The notes beneath the pieces are model-generated. The model saw only the letters and a list, made by a program, of their open reading frames with translations, did no database searches and was not told the DNA's origin. From Methylobacterium sp. 77 (GTDB lineage Bacteria > Pseudomonadota > Alphaproteobacteria > Rhizobiales > Beijerinckiaceae), in contig NZ_KB910516.1 of the NCBI RefSeq assembly GCF_000372825.1, forward strand, positions 4,512,511 through 4,576,510: 64,000 nt of DNA. Reading direction: 5' to 3'. Both the position numbers and the translations under genes were made by a program. Positions 16,329 through 25,464 of the stretch are shown in pieces (position 1 is the stretch's first letter; each line of letters opens with the position of its first letter).

Positions 16329-18869
16329 ATGCTCGCACCGACGCCGGTCCTGACACCCCGATTGCTGATCCGCCTCGGCGCCAAGCCCGCGACCAAGGAG
16401 GAGGCGATCCGAGAGGCCTCGCAACTTCTGGTCGCCGGAGGCTGCATCGATGCCGCCTATGGCGCGAGCATGCTCCGCCGCGAGACGGTCGCCAACACCT
16501 ATCTCGGCCACGGCGTCGTCATCCCTCACGGCATGGTCGACGACCGCCACTTGGTCCGCGAGAGCGGCTTGGCGATCCTGCAGGTGCCGGACGGCGTGGA
16601 ATGGCACGACGGCCAGATCGCCTATCTCGTCGTCGCCATCGCGGCCCAATCGGACACCCACATCACCATCCTGCGCCGGCTCACGCGGCTGATCCAGGAC
16701 GAGGCGCGCCTCGCGACCCTGCGCAGCACCGACGCCAAGGAGGACATCGCCGCCGCCCTGTCCGAGGACGCGCCGGTCTCGGGCGCGGCCGGACCGGCCG
16801 TCGACCTGCGCCAGCGCTTCGACTGGACCGTGGATTACCCGACCGGCCTCCATGCCCGGCCGGCCTCGCACTGGGTCGAGGTCGCGCGGCTCTGCCCGGC
16901 CCGCATCCAGGTCCGGCACGGATCGGAAGTCGCCGATGCCAAGAACCTCATCGCGCTGCTGCAGCTCGGCCTCCGCTGCGGCGACGAGGTGACGATCTCG
17001 GCCGAGGGTGACGACGAGGCCGGCGCACTCGCCAAGGTCTGCGCCGCGGTGACCTCGCTCAGCGCCGCCGAGAAGGCATCCGCCAAGGCCGCCGAGGACG
17101 CCGCCGCCAAGGCCGCCGGCCCGGTCGTCGGCTGGAACCCCTCCGACGCGCCGCGGACGATCCCCGGAATCAGCGCCAGCCCCGGCATCAGCATCGGCCC
17201 GATCCACGTGCTCGCCACCGCCGAGATCGTGGTGCCGGATCAGCCGGAGCCACTCACCTCCGGCGGCGACCGCCTGCACGCGGCCCTCGCCACCACCGGC
17301 GGGCAGTTGAGGGCTCTCGCCGACGATACCGAGCGGCGTCTCGGCAAGGCCGATGCCGGCATCTTCCGGGCCCAAGGCGAACTCATCGCCGATACGGACC
17401 TGATCACGCTCGCCTGCCAGCTCATGGTCGAGGGCCACGGCGTCGCCTATGCCTGGAATGCGGCGGTGGAGCGGATGGCCGGGCGGCTCTCCGCGCTCGG
17501 CAACCCGGTGCTGGCCGCCCGCGCAGCCGATCTGCGCGATGTCGGCCGGAGGGTGCTGGCGCAGATCGACCCCTCCCTGAAGAGCGGCCACGACCTGCCG
17601 GACGTGCCCTGCATCCTCATCGCCGCCGATCTCGCCCCCTCCGACACCGCCGGCCTCGACCCGTCCCGCGTCATCGGCCTCGCCACGGCGCAGGGCGGCC
17701 CGACCTCGCACACCGCAATCCTCGCCCGCACCCTCGGCATCCCCGCCATGGTGGCGGGCGGGCCGGCGCTGATGGCGCTGGTGAACCACGGCTCGGCCAT
17801 CCTCGACGGCAGCACCGGCCGGCTTTACCTCGATCCGAGCGAGGCCGACCTCGCCTCCGCCCGCGATTGGCGCGACCGCCAGCGCGCCATCGCCGAGGAG
17901 GAGGCGCGGGAGCGCGCGCTCCCCGCCCGGACCCGCGACGGGCATTCCATCGCCATCGGCGGCAACGTCAACAACCCGGAACAGGTGCCCCTCGCCCTCG
18001 ACCAGGGCGCGGAAGGCGTCGGCCTGATGCGCACCGAGTTCCTGTTCTTGGAGCGCGGCGACACGCCCTCCGAGGACGATCAATACGCCACCTACCGCGC
18101 CATGCTGCGCGCCCTGGAGGGCCGGCCGCTGATCGTGCGGGCGCTGGATATCGGCGGCGACAAGCAGGTGGCGCATCTCCACCTGCCGAGGGAGGAGAAC
18201 CCCTTCCTCGGCGTGCGCGGCGCCCGTCTCCTGCTGCGCCGGCCGGACCTGATGGAGCCGCAGCTGCGCGCGCTCTACCGCGCGGCCAGGGACGGCATCG
18301 CGGCCGACGCGCCCAAGGGCAAGGACGCCCCGCTCTCGATCATGTTCCCGATGATCACCTCGATCCCGGAAGTCGTGACCCTGCGCGGACATTGCGATCG
18401 CATCCGGGCCGAGATCGGCGCGCCCGAGGTGCCGATCGGCATCATGATCGAGGTGCCCGCCGCCGCGATCCAGGCCGATGCCCTGGCGAAATATTGCGAC
18501 TTCTTCTCCATCGGCACCAACGACCTGACGCAATACGCCCTCGCCATCGACCGCCAGAACACCGAGCTCGCCCCCGAGGCCGACAGCCTGCACCCGGCTG
18601 TGCTGCGCCTGATCCACATGACCTGCCAGGGCGCGGCCCGGCACAATCGCTGGGTCGGGGTCTGCGGCGGCATCGCCGGCGATCCGTTCGGGGCGAGCCT
18701 GCTCGCCGGCCTCGGCGTCCACGAATTGTCGATGACACCCCGCGACGTCCCCGCCGTGAAGGCGCGGCTCAGGACGTCCGAGATCGGGGAGCTGCGCGCG
18801 CTCGCCGCCCGTGCCTGCGACCAGGAAGATGCCGCCGCCGTGCGCGCCCTCGAAGGAGCCGAGGCATGA
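16329..18869 (+). CDS. fruB: Fructose PTS multiphosphoryl transfer protein (EIIA-HPr-EI)
   Basis: This is an 846-residue fusion that carries phosphate from phosphoenolpyruvate to the fructose permease. The domains in order are EIIA-Fru (about 5-150, active His67 in VVIPHGMVDD), HPr (about 160-245, active His175 in TGLHARPAS), an Ala/Lys-rich linker, and Enzyme I (about 275-846). Enzyme I has phospho-His461 in GGPTSHTAIL, the PEP-binding EGVGLMRTEFLF and the C-terminal VGVCGGIAGD with the conserved Cys. The fusion supplies its own EI and HPr, so fructose uptake is independent of a general PTS. The strong ribosome site AGGGAGGG precedes the ATG. The stop overlaps the fruK start (ATGA). Confidence 0.97.
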   Translation: MLAPTPVLTPRLLIRLGAKPATKEEAIREASQLLVAGGCIDAAYGASMLRRETVANTYLGHGVVIPHGMVDDRHLVRESGLAILQVPDGVEWHDGQIAYLVVAIAAQSDTHITILRRLTRLIQDEARLATLRSTDAKEDIAAALSEDAPVSGAAGPAVDLRQRFDWTVDYPTGLHARPASHWVEVARLCPARIQVRHGSEVADAKNLIALLQLGLRCGDEVTISAEGDDEAGALAKVCAAVTSLSAAEKASAKAAEDAAAKAAGPVVGWNPSDAPRTIPGISASPGISIGPIHVLATAEIVVPDQPEPLTSGGDRLHAALATTGGQLRALADDTERRLGKADAGIFRAQGELIADTDLITLACQLMVEGHGVAYAWNAAVERMAGRLSALGNPVLAARAADLRDVGRRVLAQIDPSLKSGHDLPDVPCILIAADLAPSDTAGLDPSRVIGLATAQGGPTSHTAILARTLGIPAMVAGGPALMALVNHGSAILDGSTGRLYLDPSEADLASARDWRDRQRAIAEEEARERALPARTRDGHSIAIGGNVNNPEQVPLALDQGAEGVGLMRTEFLFLERGDTPSEDDQYATYRAMLRALEGRPLIVRALDIGGDKQVAHLHLPREENPFLGVRGARLLLRRPDLMEPQLRALYRAARDGIAADAPKGKDAPLSIMFPMITSIPEVVTLRGHCDRIRAEIGAPEVPIGIMIEVPAAAIQADALAKYCDFFSIGTNDLTQYALAIDRQNTELAPEADSLHPAVLRLIHMTCQGAARHNRWVGVCGGIAGDPFGASLLAGLGVHELSMTPRDVPAVKARLRTSEIGELRALAARACDQEDAAAVRALEGAEA

Positions 18870-19873
18870 GCCGTTCCGCCCCCAAATCCGCAGCCATGAC
18901 CTCCATCGTCACCGTCACCCTCAACCCCGCCATCGACCAGACCGTCACCCTCGACGCGCTGAGGCCGGGCCATGTCCATCGGGCGCGCAGCGTGCGCTCG
19001 GATGCGGGCGGCAAGGGCGTCAACGTCGCCTCCTGCCTCGCCGATTGGGGCTTGAAGGTCTCGGTCACCGGCATCCTCGGCTCCGACAATGCCGTGCCGT
19101 TCGAGGCCCTGTTCGCCCGCAAGGGCGTCGACGACCGCTTCGCCTGGATACCGGGCGAGACCCGCACCAACCTGAAGCTCTTCGACGCCGCCACCAAGGA
19201 CACGACGGACATCAACCTTCCGGGCCTCGCGGCGACGCCGGGGGCGCTCGCCACGGTGCAGGCGGTCCTGCGCCAGGTCGGAACCGAGGGCAGCCTCGTC
19301 GTCCTCGCCGGAAGCCTGCCGGGCGTGCTCGGCGTCGACACCTACGCGACGATGACGCGATCGCTGAAGGCGCTCGGCATCCGCGTCGTGCTCGACGTGT
19401 CCGGGCCGCCGCTGAGCGCGGCGCTCGCCTCGGATGTGCTGCCGGACGTCATCAAGCCGAACCGGCAGGAACTGGCGGATTGGGCCGGACGCCCCCTCGA
19501 CACGCTGGCGGATGTCGTCGCCACGGCGCGCGGCCTGATCCTGCGCGGCATTCCCCTCGTGGTCGTCTCGATGGGCGCGGACGGCGCGCTGTTCGTGACC
19601 CGCGACGAGGCGCTCCTCGCCCATCCGCCGCCGACGCAGGTGACGAGCACCGTGGGAGCCGGCGACGCGCTGGTGGCGGGGCTCGTGGCCGGATTGCATG
19701 CGGGCCTGCCGCTGGCCGAGACCGCCCGGCTCGCCCTCGCCTTCGCCGCCGGCAAGCTCACCCAGCCCGGCCCGAACCTGCCGAGCCGGGGGACCATCCT
19801 CGCCATCGTCGAGACGGTGCGGGTCGAGGAGCTCGACGCCGTACCGGACATCCTGCCCTCGACCTCGTCCTGA
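18866..19873 (+). CDS. fruK: 1-phosphofructokinase
   Basis: FruK phosphorylates fructose 1-phosphate, the product of the PTS permease, to fructose 1,6-bisphosphate. This 335-residue PfkB-family kinase has TVTLNPAIDQTV at the N-terminus, the substrate-binding DAGGKGVNVASCLADWG, and the ATP-site/catalytic motif TSTVGAGDALVAG near the C-terminus. The ATG at 18866 overlaps the fruB stop by four bases. An internal ATG at 18896 is closer to the usual family start, so the first ten residues may not be translated. It lies between fruB and fruA, completing the standard fructose operon. Confidence 0.95.
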   Translation: MSRSAPKSAAMTSIVTVTLNPAIDQTVTLDALRPGHVHRARSVRSDAGGKGVNVASCLADWGLKVSVTGILGSDNAVPFEALFARKGVDDRFAWIPGETRTNLKLFDAATKDTTDINLPGLAATPGALATVQAVLRQVGTEGSLVVLAGSLPGVLGVDTYATMTRSLKALGIRVVLDVSGPPLSAALASDVLPDVIKPNRQELADWAGRPLDTLADVVATARGLILRGIPLVVVSMGADGALFVTRDEALLAHPPPTQVTSTVGAGDALVAGLVAGLHAGLPLAETARLALAFAAGKLTQPGPNLPSRGTILAIVETVRVEELDAVPDILPSTSS

Positions 19874-20028
19874 GTTGCTGCAAGGCGGCCTCGACGGAGG
19901 GGTTCGGGGATCGCCCAGCGAAGCCGAGCCCTCCCTCGAAGCCTCCGCTTCGCTCCGTCGCTTCGGGATGAGGCGACGGGCATGGAATGAAATGGCCGAG
20001 CGCGGCCGGGAAACAGGCGGACGAAAAC

Positions 20029-21750
20029 ATGGCTCAATTGTTGGCCGTCGTCGGTGGCGGTGATCTCGGCACCCATGCGGTGCTGGCCGGGGAGGCCCTG
20101 CGCAAGGCCGCCGCCCGCCTCGGCCAGGCCCTCGACCTCGAGCTCCGGGGCAAGGGCGTGAGCGGCAACCAGCTCGCGGAAGCCTCGATCGCCAGGGGAG
20201 ATTCCGTCCTGCTGATCGGGGAGGGCGACCTCGGCGAGGATCGCTTCGGCACGATGCGTCGCGCCAAGATCGCCATCGAGGACGTGCTGACCGACGCCCC
20301 TTCGGTGCTCGACCGGTTCCTGGCGGGCGGCGATGCCGGGGAGGCCGCCAAGCCGGAGAGCGGCATAGCGCGGATCGTCGCGATCACCTCCTGCCCGACC
20401 GGCATCGCCCATACCTTCATGGCCGCCGAGGGCATCCAGGCCGCGGCCCAGGCGCTCGGCCATGAGGTGAGGGTGGAGACGCAAGGCTCGGTCGGCGCCC
20501 GCGACGCGCTTACCGCCGCCGAGATCGCCGCCGCCGATATCGTCCTCATCGCCGCCGATACCGGGGTCGACCGGTCGCGCTTCGACGGCAAGCGGCTCTA
20601 CGCCACCAACACCAAGGCGGCGATCCGCGACGGCAAGGGCCTGATCGCCACCGCTCTCGCCGAGGCGCAGGTCCAGGCCGCGACCGGCGCCGCCGCGACC
20701 ACCGAGGGACCCGCCCGCCCGGCGGCCGCCGAGAACAAGGCCGGCGCCTACAAGCACCTGATGACCGGCGTCTCGTTCATGCTGCCCTTCGTGGTGGCCG
20801 GTGGCCTCCTCATCGCGCTCGCCTTCGCCTTCGGCGGAATCGACGCGATGAAGCCGGAGCATGCCGGCACGCTCGGCTTCGCGCTCGGCGAGATCGGCTC
20901 GAAGGCGGCCTTCGCCCTCATCGTCCCGGCGCTTGCCGGCTACATCGCCTATTCCATCGCCGACCGGCCCGGCATCGCGCCGGGCATGATCGGCGGCATG
21001 CTGGCGGCCAACCTCCAGGCGGGGTTCCTCGGCGGCATCGCGGCGGGCTTCATCGCCGGATACACGACCCGCTTCCTCAACCGGCATATCCGGCTGCACA
21101 AGAATCTCGAGGGCCTGAAACCCGTCCTGATCCTGCCGCTGCTCGCCACCACGATCACCGGCCTGATGATGATCTACGTGGTCGGCGTGCCCGTCGCCGC
21201 GATCCTCGCCGGGCTCACCGACTGGCTGAAGGGGATGCAGGGCGCCAGTGCATTGGTGCTCGGCCTCGTCCTCGGCGGCATGATGGCGGTGGATATGGGC
21301 GGCCCGATCAACAAGGCCGCCTACGCCTCGGCCGCCGCTCTGCTCTCCTCCGGCGTCGACGCGCCGATGGCGGCGGTGATGCTCGGCGGCATGACGCCCC
21401 CCCTCGGGATCGCGCTCGCCACCCGCCTGTTCCCGAACCGCTTCTCGAAGCCCGAGCGCGAGGCCGGCGGGGCCGCGGCGGTGCTCGGCGCCGCCTTCAT
21501 CACCGAGGGGGCGATTCCCTTCGCGGCGGCCGACCCGCTGCGGGTGATCCCGTCCATGGTCGCGGGCTCGGCGGTCGCCGGCGCCATCGCGCTCACCTCG
21601 GGCGTGACCCTGAAGGTGCCGCATGGCGGCCTGTTCGTGCTGCCGATCCCCAACGCCGTCACCAACCTGCCCGGCGCCGTGATCGCGCTGGTGGCCGGGA
21701 CATGTATCACCGGGCTGATGGTCGGGCTGCTGAAGAAGCGCGCCGGCTGA
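20029..21750 (+). CDS. fruA: Fructose-specific PTS permease EIIBC
   Basis: This 573-residue inner-membrane permease takes up fructose and phosphorylates it to fructose 1-phosphate. A degenerate EIIB' domain (about 1-105) is followed by the active EIIB with the phospho-Cys in ITSCPTGIAHTFMAAE, and by EIIC (about 235-573) with about eight to ten membrane segments, ending with GAVIALVAGTCITGLMVG. The EIIC substrate motif region MGGPINKAAYA and ITEGAIPFAAADPLRVIPS are well conserved. The ATG at 20029 was chosen over the frame start at 19987 because the family begins at MAQLLAVVG and AGGCGGA lies 6 bases upstream. About 155 bases with a GC-rich hairpin separate it from fruK. Confidence 0.95.
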   Translation: MAQLLAVVGGGDLGTHAVLAGEALRKAAARLGQALDLELRGKGVSGNQLAEASIARGDSVLLIGEGDLGEDRFGTMRRAKIAIEDVLTDAPSVLDRFLAGGDAGEAAKPESGIARIVAITSCPTGIAHTFMAAEGIQAAAQALGHEVRVETQGSVGARDALTAAEIAAADIVLIAADTGVDRSRFDGKRLYATNTKAAIRDGKGLIATALAEAQVQAATGAAATTEGPARPAAAENKAGAYKHLMTGVSFMLPFVVAGGLLIALAFAFGGIDAMKPEHAGTLGFALGEIGSKAAFALIVPALAGYIAYSIADRPGIAPGMIGGMLAANLQAGFLGGIAAGFIAGYTTRFLNRHIRLHKNLEGLKPVLILPLLATTITGLMMIYVVGVPVAAILAGLTDWLKGMQGASALVLGLVLGGMMAVDMGGPINKAAYASAAALLSSGVDAPMAAVMLGGMTPPLGIALATRLFPNRFSKPEREAGGAAAVLGAAFITEGAIPFAAADPLRVIPSMVAGSAVAGAIALTSGVTLKVPHGGLFVLPIPNAVTNLPGAVIALVAGTCITGLMVGLLKKRAG

Positions 21751-21852
21751 CGGGACAGTGCAAATTCACAGGACGGGAGTCGCACGACCAGACCGGCGCG
21801 AGATCGGTGACGACGGCGCGGCACGACACGGGACGAAAGGGGGGACCATACC

Positions 21853-23319
21853 ATGAGAGCAGCATCGACCATGCTCGCCGCGCTGGCATTGTGCGGGATG
21901 ACGGAGACCGCAGCGCTCGCGCAGACTGCTCCTGCCGAGCCGGGCCTCGCCCGTCCGCGTGCGGCACCCCGCGCGACCGCGCGCCAGCAGGACGGGCAGG
22001 GCTTTGCCGGCGCCGACACCGCGGCTGGCGCCGCCGATACCCTCGGCCAGACCGCGACGCCTCCGACGATCTCGGCCGGGACGTTCGACCTCGGCAACGG
22101 TCTCAGCTTCCTCATGAACTATACCGGCCAGGCCGCCGCGAACCCGATCGGCGGCATGCGCCAGGGCTCGGCCTATGCCGGCCAGCTCTTCTTCGGCATC
22201 GACGGCGATCTCGACCGCCTCGCCGGGATCCAGGGCGGCTCGTTTCACATCGCGGTCACCAACCGCCACGGCCGCAACCTCGCGGACGACGTCATCGGCA
22301 ACAACACCTCGGTGCAGGAAATCTTCGGCGGTGGCCAGACCACTCGGCTGACCCTGCTCAGCTACCAGCAGAAGCTGTTCGACAACCGCGTCGACATCGA
22401 GTTCGGGCGGCTCGTCGCCAACATCGCCTTCCTCAACTCGCCGATCTACTGCAATTTCCAGTCGAACTCCGCCTGCGGCAACCCGACCTTCGTCTTCAAG
22501 ACCTCGAACTTCACCTTCTGGCCGGTGGCGAGTTGGGGGGCGCACGCCAAGGCCTGGCTCACCGACAAGGTGTTCCTGCATGGCGGGATATACGAGGTGA
22601 ACCCGCTGCACCAGCAGCCCGGCGACAATGGCCTCGATTTCTCCACCAAGGGCGCCACCGGCGCGATCCTGCCGTTCGAACTCGGCTATTCCACCACTTT
22701 CGCCAACGACCTGCTGCCGCGCAATTACGGCATCGGCGGCTGGTACGACGCGTCCGACTATGCCGATCCGATGCGCGACGTGACCGGCCGCCCGGCGGTG
22801 CTCACCGGCCTGCCTCTCGGCACGCGGTTCGGGCGCTCGGGAGTGTATGCCAGGTTCGACCAGATGATCTGGCGGCCCGATCCCACCGCGCCCCAGGGCC
22901 TGACCCTGTTCGGCGTCGCCATGGCCGGCACGTCGGGGCGCCTCAACGAGGATTACTTCCTCGAGATCGGCGCGCTCCAGACCGGTACCTTCGCCGGCCG
23001 GCCGTTCGATACGGTGGGCTTCGTCGTCAACACCCAGAAGTTCAGCGACCTCGCCCTGCAGAACATCTATCTCGCCCAGGCCTCCCTCGGCATCGACCGC
23101 AAGATCCCGACCCAGCAGGTGATGATGGAGCTGAATTACGGCATCCAGGTCACGCCCGCCATTCGCCTGACGCCGAACCTGCAATACATCGTCAATCCGG
23201 ACCAGACCCGGTTCCCCTATTACCGCAAGAACATCCCCGACGCCTTCGTCGTCGGTGCCAAGCTCTCGGTGGACCTGTTCACCCTGGCCGGGTTGGCCAA
23301 GGGCCCCGGATCGAACTGA
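21853..23319 (+). CDS. OprB-family carbohydrate-selective porin
   Basis: This is a 488-residue outer-membrane protein. A signal peptide (STMLAALALCGMTETAALAQ) is followed by an Ala-rich linker with several Arg, then a beta-strand-rich barrel domain. The barrel has alternating aromatic/polar strands such as LFFGIDGDLDRLAGIQGGSF and LNYGIQVTPAIRLTPNLQYI. The end differs from the canonical terminal Phe (GLAKGPGSN). The fold and motifs match OprB porins, which admit sugars through the outer membrane. It begins 102 bases after fruA on the same strand and so is probably the entry pore for fructose in the same regulon, which is an inference from position. The ATG at 21853 is preceded by a plausible AAAGGGG site. 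Confidence 0.88.
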   Translation: MRAASTMLAALALCGMTETAALAQTAPAEPGLARPRAAPRATARQQDGQGFAGADTAAGAADTLGQTATPPTISAGTFDLGNGLSFLMNYTGQAAANPIGGMRQGSAYAGQLFFGIDGDLDRLAGIQGGSFHIAVTNRHGRNLADDVIGNNTSVQEIFGGGQTTRLTLLSYQQKLFDNRVDIEFGRLVANIAFLNSPIYCNFQSNSACGNPTFVFKTSNFTFWPVASWGAHAKAWLTDKVFLHGGIYEVNPLHQQPGDNGLDFSTKGATGAILPFELGYSTTFANDLLPRNYGIGGWYDASDYADPMRDVTGRPAVLTGLPLGTRFGRSGVYARFDQMIWRPDPTAPQGLTLFGVAMAGTSGRLNEDYFLEIGALQTGTFAGRPFDTVGFVVNTQKFSDLALQNIYLAQASLGIDRKIPTQQVMMELNYGIQVTPAIRLTPNLQYIVNPDQTRFPYYRKNIPDAFVVGAKLSVDLFTLAGLAKGPGSN

Positions 23320-23423
23320 CCCGGCATTGCGAGGCGGTCGGGGCCGGGAATGCGGAGACGGTCCGGTTTGGCGGCGCCGCCGGATCGACCGTACCGGTAC
23401 GTTTACATCACTCTAACCGGTCG

Positions 23424-24716
23424 ATGGTATTCCCATGCCGGGTTGAGTCGATTCAACGCGACGTGCCGGAGCTTCCTGACGTGACGCCCTCGTCCATCGA
23501 GGTCGGATTGAGCCGACCCTGGCATCGCCTTCGCCTGCCGCAGGAGCTCGAAGCCAAGTACCATGCGGAAGACGCGCCTCCGCGCGGTCTCTACATGCAA
23601 TCCTGGCTGCTGATCTTCATCCTCTTCAACGTCATCTCCCTGAAGATCGATCTCGACCTGTTCGGCCGTGAGGCGATCGCCGTCCCCGCCGGCCTGACCG
23701 TCGGCCTGTTCATCCCCCTGGCGCTGGTCTGGATCGTGGCGCTGAACGGGCATCCTTCCGCCCGGCGACAGGGCGCGGCCGCGATGATGACGGCGATCGT
23801 GGACATGGCGATCGTCCTGAACAGCGCCCGGATCGTGCCGCAGGAGCATGCCGACACCTATCTCATCCTCGCCGCCATCGTTCCCCTGGTCGTGGGGATG
23901 ATCGCGCCGCTGTCGTTTCGGAGCGGGATGTGGTTCTGTGGAATCGCCTTCCTGCTCTACGTCGCCTTCGTCTTCGCCTCGGGGCTCGGGCCGGAGGGCC
24001 ATACCGGCGTGCCGCTCCTGGTGGCGAGCCTCATCCTCGTGCCGATCAAGCTCACCTATTCCCGCGAATGGGACCGCAAGAAGAGCTTCCTGCTCGGATT
24101 GCGCGAGAAGGCGCAGGCGGAGGAACTGGCGCAGGCCTGCGCCCGCCTCACCATCCTGTCGGAGACCGACCCGCTCACCGGCGTCGCCAACCGCCGCCTC
24201 TTCACCGAGCGGATGGACGAGGCCTGGGCGCTGGCCGCCTCACGGCACGAATGGTTCTGCGTGCTCCTCGTCGATATCGACCATTTCAAGCGTCTCAACG
24301 ACGCCGCCGGCCATGCCGAGGGAGATCGCTGCCTCGTGAGCGTCGCCGCCGCCCTGGAAAGGGATCTCACCCGCTGGGGCGGCATGGTCTGTCGCCATGG
24401 CGGCGAGGAATTCGCGGCCTTCGTCCCGCTGGCCGGAGCCGGGACGAGCCGCGACGTGGGTGAAAGCCTGCGCCTGGCGGTGAAAACCCTCGCGATCGCG
24501 CATCCGGGCCTGCCGGAGGGCCATGTCGTCACCGTGAGCGTCGGCGTGACCGCGGCCCACGGCGCGACGCGCCATGTCGGCCTGACCGCGTCGCATCTGC
24601 TGCGCGCCGCCGACGACGCCCTCTACGCCGCCAAGAAAGCCGGCCGCGATCGCGTGGAGTTCCAGACCGTCCTGCCGCCGGCAAGCACGATCGCGATGAC
24701 AGAGCACGCGGCCTGA
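23424..24716 (+). CDS. Membrane-bound diguanylate cyclase (GGDEF domain)
   Basis: This encodes 430 residues. After a short cytoplasmic lead come five or six hydrophobic segments (about 55-210), in an arrangement like membrane sensor modules, then a short helix and a GGDEF domain. The catalytic motif is RHGGEEFAAF, with ILSETDPLTGVANRRLF at its start and VLLVDIDHFKRLND as the metal site, so the enzyme should make cyclic di-GMP. The inhibitory RxxD site normally found before the motif reads RWGG here, so product inhibition is probably lost. No EAL domain is present. The start is uncertain: the ATG at 23424 is the first, but GTG at 23463 or 23481 would also keep all domains. The open frame runs upstream to 21702 across the porin gene and is only read-through. 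Confidence 0.9.
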   Translation: MVFPCRVESIQRDVPELPDVTPSSIEVGLSRPWHRLRLPQELEAKYHAEDAPPRGLYMQSWLLIFILFNVISLKIDLDLFGREAIAVPAGLTVGLFIPLALVWIVALNGHPSARRQGAAAMMTAIVDMAIVLNSARIVPQEHADTYLILAAIVPLVVGMIAPLSFRSGMWFCGIAFLLYVAFVFASGLGPEGHTGVPLLVASLILVPIKLTYSREWDRKKSFLLGLREKAQAEELAQACARLTILSETDPLTGVANRRLFTERMDEAWALAASRHEWFCVLLVDIDHFKRLNDAAGHAEGDRCLVSVAAALERDLTRWGGMVCRHGGEEFAAFVPLAGAGTSRDVGESLRLAVKTLAIAHPGLPEGHVVTVSVGVTAAHGATRHVGLTASHLLRAADDALYAAKKAGRDRVEFQTVLPPASTIAMTEHAA

Positions 24717-24786
24717 CGGTGCGGCCCCGGCACGGCTCCCCGATACATCCGACAGTCCCGACGATAGATCGGCCGATATGGGGAGC

Positions 24787-25122
24787 TCACGACGAACACG
24801 AATCGCCGTCGCCACCGCCGCCGTCGGAGGCACAGCCGCCACTACCGGAACCATCGGAGACACCTGGGAGTGGCCCCGGGTTACCGGATCTGTATCGCAG
24901 GCGATCACCAGCCATTGTGCAGCCGATGAGGATGCTCGCAAAAGCGATCATCACCCCTCCGAACACCAGGAAATTGCCGGCCGTGCCGTTGAATGGCTTC
25001 TGTGGTGGCCCAAACATTCCGTACAGGCCGCCTGCAGCAATCAGCACACCTGGGATCAAAATCAGGATGCCGACCGTCAGAGCGCCCCAAATCGGAGTCA
25101 CCGAGAGTTCCTCTTCGTCCAT
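24787..25122 (-). CDS. Small two-helix membrane protein with Gly/Cys-rich tail
   Basis: This encodes 111 residues that I do not recognise. A short acidic N-terminus (MDEEELSVTP) precedes two hydrophobic segments (about 12-37 and 48-72) separated by a loop with GPPQKPFNG. The C-terminal 35 residues are charged and then Gly/Ser/Asp-rich with three Cys (GSGGCASDGGGGDGDSCSS). Such a tail could bind metal or be disordered. The ATG at 25122 was chosen because AGAGG lies 7 bases upstream. The longer frame to 25173 lacks a ribosome site. It is the first gene of the accessory block and its wobble composition is less GC-rich than the flanking core genes. Confidence 0.7.
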   Translation of the reverse strand: MDEEELSVTPIWGALTVGILILIPGVLIAAGGLYGMFGPPQKPFNGTAGNFLVFGGVMIAFASILIGCTMAGDRLRYRSGNPGPLPGVSDGSGSGGCASDGGGGDGDSCSS

Positions 25123-25185
25123 GTAATGACCTCTGTTGAGATGAACTCTAGACCGTCCAAAGATCGCTGGCATCCGCCAGTCTGC

Positions 25186-25428
25186 TCACGAGGACGTCGA
25201 AGCCGCCGTTGGCCGTTCGCCAACCTGGGTGACGCGGCGCGGCGTTCGCGTCTCGACGTTCGGGATCCGCTCGCGCTTCGCCATGAGGCCGACATGGACC
25301 GGAACCACGGCTCCACGGCCGAAACGGGCATGACAGGCATCGATCGCCGCCATCCGCGGCCCGCATCGTCCGCCATTCCGCCACCGAGGCGGGAGAGCGC
25401 CAGTACCAAAATGCCTCTCGGGTTGCAC
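25186..25428 (-). pseudogene. C-terminal remnant of a UmuC-type DNA polymerase (DUF4113)
   Basis: This is a minus-strand fragment whose in-frame end reads MAAIDACHARFGRGAVVP, then VGLMAKR and ETRTPRRVTQVGERPTA. These residues match the DUF4113 tail of UmuC/ImuB-like Y-family polymerases (MAAIDACNARFGRGTVVP-type, then RTPRYTTQVGELP). Upstream the frame ends at a stop within a few codons of the GTG at 25428, and the polymerase domains are absent. The tail is also altered after TTQ, and the end at ASTSS is short. The IS630-family element begins 24 bases upstream. The rest of the gene may have been lost before or with that insertion. No umuD is visible. Confidence 0.7.
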
Positions 25429-25464
25429 TCTTCAATCAAATCGTGAGATTAGAGCATTTTCGGT

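Noticed and set aside
16200..18722. An 840-codon minus-strand frame opposite fruB
   Set aside because: The plus strand encodes a complete multidomain PTS protein with all active-site residues. The antisense frame is a composition artefact.
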